Assembly (NCBI GenBank): GCA_965228955.1
Contig: OZ245848.1
Coordinates: 1,674,001-1,738,000 of the forward strand
Source: JANSWY01 sp965228955
GTDB lineage: Bacteria; Bacteroidota; Bacteroidia; Cytophagales; Cyclobacteriaceae
Reading direction: 5' to 3'
Length of the DNA: 64,000 nt
Positions within the stretch are counted from its first letter, which is position 1. Every line of letters starts with the position of its first letter. The position numbers were made by a program, and so were the translations under genes. Below the pieces are notes generated by a model, which ran no database searches, was not told the origin of the DNA, and saw nothing but the letters and a program-made list of their open reading frames with translations. Shown here piece by piece: positions 60,871-64,000 of this stretch.

Positions 60871-61746
60871 ATGGAAAATGACTACACACAAAATATCGAA
60901 CGTGCTGTTGAGTTCATTGAGATGAACCTAACTCAACCTTTGACGGTAGACATGATTGCTCGGGAAGCATGTTATTCTAAATTTCATTTTTTGAGGATTT
61001 TTGCTGCTCACACTGGTGAAAACCTGGGTGAATATGTAAGACGAAGAAGGTTAACAGAATCTGCAAACAAGTTAATATCAACTGAACAGCTCATTCTTAA
61101 TATCGCTTTAGAATATCAATTTGAATCTCAGGAGGCTTTTACCAGGTCGTTTAAGAATGTTTATCAAATGACTCCTGGTGCGTATCGAAAAAAAGGTGTA
61201 GAACAAGTCCTTTTCCAGCGTCGAACTTTTTCTCAAGAAACATTAAGACACATGAAAAAAATGAAAATGGAGCCCGAAATTAAAATTGCTGGAGACAAGA
61301 TGTTGGTTGGAATGTCGTCAAAGACATCATTAAACAACAATAAAATCCCTCAAATGTGGCAGGACTTCCTGAAAAGAATTCCTGAAGTTAAGAATAGAGC
61401 AAATACTGACAGATTTCTCTTAAACAGATTCAATCCCGATTTGAAAGTAGAGGATATCACTGATGATTGGGAATTTGAGAAATGGGTTGCAGTAGAAGTG
61501 GAGAGCTTTGCTAGTGTGCCCAAAGATTTGGAAACTCATACGAATCAAGGAGGTAAATATGCAGTTTACATTCACAAAGGAACGGTAATGACCTTTGTAG
61601 AAACCAGTGCTTATGTGTTTGGAACTTTGTTTCCCAAAACGGGATTAGTATTTGATGAACGAGATGATTTCGTTCGTTACGGACCGAAATTCCTTGGACC
61701 CATGAACGAGGAATCAGAAGTAGAGATTTGGATTCCCATTAAATGA
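60871..61746 (+). CDS. AraC-family regulator with GyrI-like C-terminal domain
   Basis: 291 residues from the ATG at 60871; a TTG five codons earlier is possible. An N-terminal AraC HTH domain (about 1-110: QPLTVDMIAREACYSKFHFL) is followed by a GyrI/BmrR-like effector-binding domain (about 135-291, ending EIWIPIK). This order is that of Rob/SoxS-GyrI-type regulators of drug or small-molecule responses. The final 70 bp overlap the convergent GNAT gene, an unusually long overlap. Confidence 0.87.
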   Translation: MENDYTQNIERAVEFIEMNLTQPLTVDMIAREACYSKFHFLRIFAAHTGENLGEYVRRRRLTESANKLISTEQLILNIALEYQFESQEAFTRSFKNVYQMTPGAYRKKGVEQVLFQRRTFSQETLRHMKKMKMEPEIKIAGDKMLVGMSSKTSLNNNKIPQMWQDFLKRIPEVKNRANTDRFLLNRFNPDLKVEDITDDWEFEKWVAVEVESFASVPKDLETHTNQGGKYAVYIHKGTVMTFVETSAYVFGTLFPKTGLVFDERDDFVRYGPKFLGPMNEESEVEIWIPIK

Positions 61747-62171
61747 TCCCATTCCATATGGTATTCCAGTTCGTCTTCACCTACGGTCTGGAAGCCATTT
61801 TTGATATATAAATTGAAGGCTGGGTTGCCCTTTAAAACTTTTAGAGTTATTGATTTTTTCAATGAGGTCGCGTAATCTTTTATCTGTTTCATAATTCTGC
61901 CACCAATACCTTTACCCTGATATTTAGGCATAATTTGGAACTGAATGATTTCAACACTTGAATCAACATCAATGTATTTTATCATTCCTGCATTTTTCCC
62001 ATCTGTTTTAATCAAATAGCAATCATCAAAGAAATCACTCACACGTTGCATGTGCTGTTGATTGCTCATACGGATTCCTGCATTGGCTAAGTGATCAAAC
62101 ATAGTAAGTTTTCTCAGCTCAAACAGAAATGGCTTGTCAGATTCTTGTGCTCTCGATAATGTTAACCCCAT
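61677..62171 (-). CDS. GNAT-family N-acetyltransferase
   Basis: 164 residues. The acetyl-CoA loop QGKGIGGRIMKQI (Q/RxxGxG/A) and LKGNPAFNLYIKNGFQTVGEDE are typical GNAT sequences. It transfers an acetyl group from CoA to an unknown amine. The C-terminal ~22 residues lie entirely in the antisense of the AraC gene (overlap 61677-61746) and may be accessory. Confidence 0.88.
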   Translation of the reverse strand: MGLTLSRAQESDKPFLFELRKLTMFDHLANAGIRMSNQQHMQRVSDFFDDCYLIKTDGKNAGMIKYIDVDSSVEIIQFQIMPKYQGKGIGGRIMKQIKDYATSLKKSITLKVLKGNPAFNLYIKNGFQTVGEDELEYHMEWDHLMGIQISTSDSSFMGPRNFGP

Positions 62172-62213
62172 GTTTTTAAAGAAGTTTACTAACTTAATGA
62201 ATAGTAACTCTAT

Positions 62214-62672
62214 ATGCTTATTAATTGGCCGAAAAAATATTGCTGCTCCCTGACAATTCTCATGATATTAATCATATCTGACGGTTTTTGTCAGACCAAT
62301 GAATTACTAAACCTTAGCATAATGCATAGGAAATCTGGTAATACACTGGAAACATATGATTCACTACAATCGGATTCAATAATACACTACTACAAATCAG
62401 GATTTAACCCATATTTCAGAGTTTATTCATTTAAGATCTTAAAAAAAGATGTAGCAATCGATTGGGTGGAGATAGAAAGCTGGATAGATAAAGAGAAGAA
62501 ATCACACAAAATTCAAAGACTCACTACACTGAATAACAGGGTCCAATTTGTTGATCAGTATCTGAATAAGGAAGAAACCAGAGTCGTCTTGAATATTTAT
62601 TATACCAAGGAGTCTTCTTCAGAACAATTCAACTTCCGAATTAATGTGGAATTGGATCAGTCATTTGATTAG
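62214..62672 (+). CDS. Small exported protein of unknown function
   Basis: 152 residues with a hydrophobic N-terminal segment (about 9-24, probable signal peptide cut after FCQ). The mature part is a beta-rich 125 residues with no motif I recognise. It lies 9 bp upstream of the haloalkane-dehalogenase-like gene on the same strand, so the two may be co-transcribed with the NUDIX gene. Confidence 0.65.
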   Translation: MLINWPKKYCCSLTILMILIISDGFCQTNELLNLSIMHRKSGNTLETYDSLQSDSIIHYYKSGFNPYFRVYSFKILKKDVAIDWVEIESWIDKEKKSHKIQRLTTLNNRVQFVDQYLNKEETRVVLNIYYTKESSSEQFNFRINVELDQSFD

Positions 62673-62681
62673 ATTACCCAT

Positions 62682-63587
62682 ATGTCTACTCCAAGCAATT
62701 TCGAAACACTAAGAACCGATGATTCCAGATTTGATGGCATTCGGGATTTCCCATATTCACCAAATTATTTAGAGTACGGAGATATACGAATGCACTATGT
62801 AGATGAAGGAAAAGGAGAAGTGGTTTTAGCTTTACATGGCGAACCATCCTGGTCCTATTTGTATAGGAAATTTATACCTGTTTTATCCCATTATCGGTTT
62901 ATAGCTCCGGATCTTATTGGCTTTGGTAAGAGTGATAAAATTGTAGGCTGGAGGAATTACTCATTCGATTTACATTTCAATTCTCTGAAGCATTTTATTG
63001 ATCATTTGGATTTACAGGACATTACATTAGTTGTTCAGGATTGGGGTGGATTGCTGGGATTGAGTTTGCTGGGTGAATATCCTGAAAGGTTCAAAAGAGT
63101 AGTGGTTATGAATACCTTTTTGCCCAGGAGTAAACCTTTGCACTTATTTTTTAAGGCATGGGTTAGTTTCGCCAAATATCATCCTTCTCTACCCGTGGGT
63201 CTGATTTTGCAAAGAGCTACCGTATCTAAACTATCCAAAGAAACATTGGCTGCATATAAAGCACCTTATCCAAGTGCCAAATACAAAGATGGAGCAAAAG
63301 CATTTCCTCAGCTTGTACCGGGTAAACCAACTGCTGACGGTATTCAGAGAATGAATAAAGCCAGAGAAACATTGTCCAAATGGGACAAACCAGCACTGGT
63401 GCTATTTTCTGATAAAGACCCAATTATGTCTGGGCTGGAAAAATTCTTTTATAAGTTGATTCCAACCAGTGGAGATCAAGAAAAGATAATCATCAAGGAT
63501 GCAGGTCACTTTCTACAGGAAGATAAAGGAGAGGAGATAGCAGGATACATTGACCAATTCATAAAAGGAGAACTCACCGTAAAATGA
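62682..63587 (+). CDS. Haloalkane-dehalogenase-like alpha/beta hydrolase
   Basis: 301 residues. HGEPSWSYLYRKF (Glu54), the nucleophile Asp120 in VVQDWGGL with halide-stabilising Trp121, Trp160 in the lid, Asp246 and His276 (DAGHF) fit subfamily HLD-I (Dhla-like). AAYKAPYPSAKYKDGAKAFP is close to that of Dhla. It would replace a halogen by hydroxyl on haloalkanes; the physiological substrate in marine bacteria is unknown. Its stop overlaps the NUDIX start (ATGA). Confidence 0.88.
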   Translation: MSTPSNFETLRTDDSRFDGIRDFPYSPNYLEYGDIRMHYVDEGKGEVVLALHGEPSWSYLYRKFIPVLSHYRFIAPDLIGFGKSDKIVGWRNYSFDLHFNSLKHFIDHLDLQDITLVVQDWGGLLGLSLLGEYPERFKRVVVMNTFLPRSKPLHLFFKAWVSFAKYHPSLPVGLILQRATVSKLSKETLAAYKAPYPSAKYKDGAKAFPQLVPGKPTADGIQRMNKARETLSKWDKPALVLFSDKDPIMSGLEKFFYKLIPTSGDQEKIIIKDAGHFLQEDKGEEIAGYIDQFIKGELTVK

Positions 63588-64000
63588 TACCAGAAGGACT
63601 CAAGAAAAATGCTGTGATATGCATTCTCAGACATGAAAAACAATTTCTTCTATTAAAAAGACTTAAAGAACCCAATAAGGACATGTACACACCGGTAGGA
63701 GGTAAGATCGATCCTTATGAAAGTCCATATGATGCTGCAATTCGTGAGACATTTGAGGAGACTGTTATCAAAGTGGACAAGATGTTATACTGTGGATATT
63801 TAATTGAAACGTCACCTACAAAATACAACTGGTCAAGTAGTGTCTATTTGGCTGATATAGATATGCAACCACCTCCACCATGCAATGAAGGAGATTTGAA
63901 ATGGATACATTTTGAAAATGTATTGGATGTGCCCACACCGCAAACAGATTGGTACATTTATCAGTATGTGATGAATAACAAGAAGTTTGCATTCGCAGCT
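63584..64000 (+). CDS. NUDIX hydrolase, 3' end outside window
   Basis: The frame is open from the ATG at 63584 to the window edge, 139 residues so far. GGKIDPYESPYDAAIRETFEE is the NUDIX box (GX5EX7REUXEE), with Thr at the normal Gly of EEXG. It hydrolyses nucleoside diphosphates linked to another moiety; substrate unknown. The start shares four bases with the upstream hydrolase stop (ATGA), so the pair is co-translated. Confidence 0.85.
   Translation, partial: MIPEGLKKNAVICILRHEKQFLLLKRLKEPNKDMYTPVGGKIDPYESPYDAAIRETFEETVIKVDKMLYCGYLIETSPTKYNWSSSVYLADIDMQPPPPCNEGDLKWIHFENVLDVPTPQTDWYIYQYVMNNKKFAFAA

Overview
The window is a 64 kb piece of a chromosome from a member of the Bacteroidota, most likely a marine, free-living Cytophagales-type bacterium. 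The evidence is the low G+C, AT-rich intergenic DNA with TAnnTTTG-like -7 elements, few Shine-Dalgarno sequences, a six-domain ribosomal protein S1 with long charged tails, many secreted proteins and lipoproteins, and families typical of the phylum (DUF1573, DUF4252, DUF4403, HTTM, MORN_2 and MopE-type repeats, two-domain UspA). There is no rRNA, prophage, insertion sequence or CRISPR array. One tRNA (Cys, GCA) is present. The genes look chromosomal and ordinary in composition.

Layout. 1-14.1 kb is almost entirely minus strand: a truncated secreted propeller/cadherin-like protein, an HExxH secreted protein, AraC regulators, two serine beta-lactamase-like hydrolases, a GH30 glycosidase, a 5'-nucleotidase-type phosphoesterase, and an AraC / small cytochrome / DUF1772 / NmrA cluster. 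14.1-16.7 kb holds a patch of intergenic repeats (including seven exact CTGACAA heptamers), tRNA-Cys and rpsA, each with a terminator. 16.9-31.2 kb carries housekeeping genes (murB, dCMP deaminase, Ca/Na antiporter, phosphohexomutase, trpS, gyrB) mixed with an amidohydrolase, an HTTM protein, a DUF1573 protein, an M1 peptidase and a 48-residue membrane microprotein. 31.3-43.4 kb has an LRR protein, a CoA-binding protein, a FAD dehydrogenase, a 14-repeat MORN-like protein, divergent tryptophan dioxygenase and glutaryl-CoA dehydrogenase-like genes, DUF4403, DUF3179, an outer-membrane protein and MltA.

43.5-50.1 kb contains an M28 peptidase followed by a 21-bp minisatellite that ends in inverted units. 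Next is a six-gene minus-strand operon (ECF sigma, putative anti-sigma, two DUF4252 proteins, ABC ATPase, ABC permease) with a strong terminator, and then a SpoIIE/PP2C-type phosphatase. 50.1-64 kb has an unknown Trp-rich lipoprotein, a coiled-coil protein, a nucleotide-sugar/steroid dehydrogenase-like SDR, UspA, a tandem pair of exported amidohydrolases of which the second lacks the metal motif, a MopE-type calcium-binding repeat lipoprotein, an AraC/effector-domain regulator overlapping a GNAT gene tail-to-tail, a haloalkane-dehalogenase-like hydrolase and a NUDIX gene cut by the window edge.

Functional links visible here are: tryptophan entry and glutaryl-CoA exit steps of aromatic/lysine catabolism placed back to back; the sigma/anti-sigma/DUF4252/ABC operon, which looks like one envelope-related regulon unit; and the coupled amidohydrolase pair. 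The most unusual sequence structure is the 21-bp array at 44.96-45.16 kb, followed by the compact hairpins built into the ends of convergent genes.
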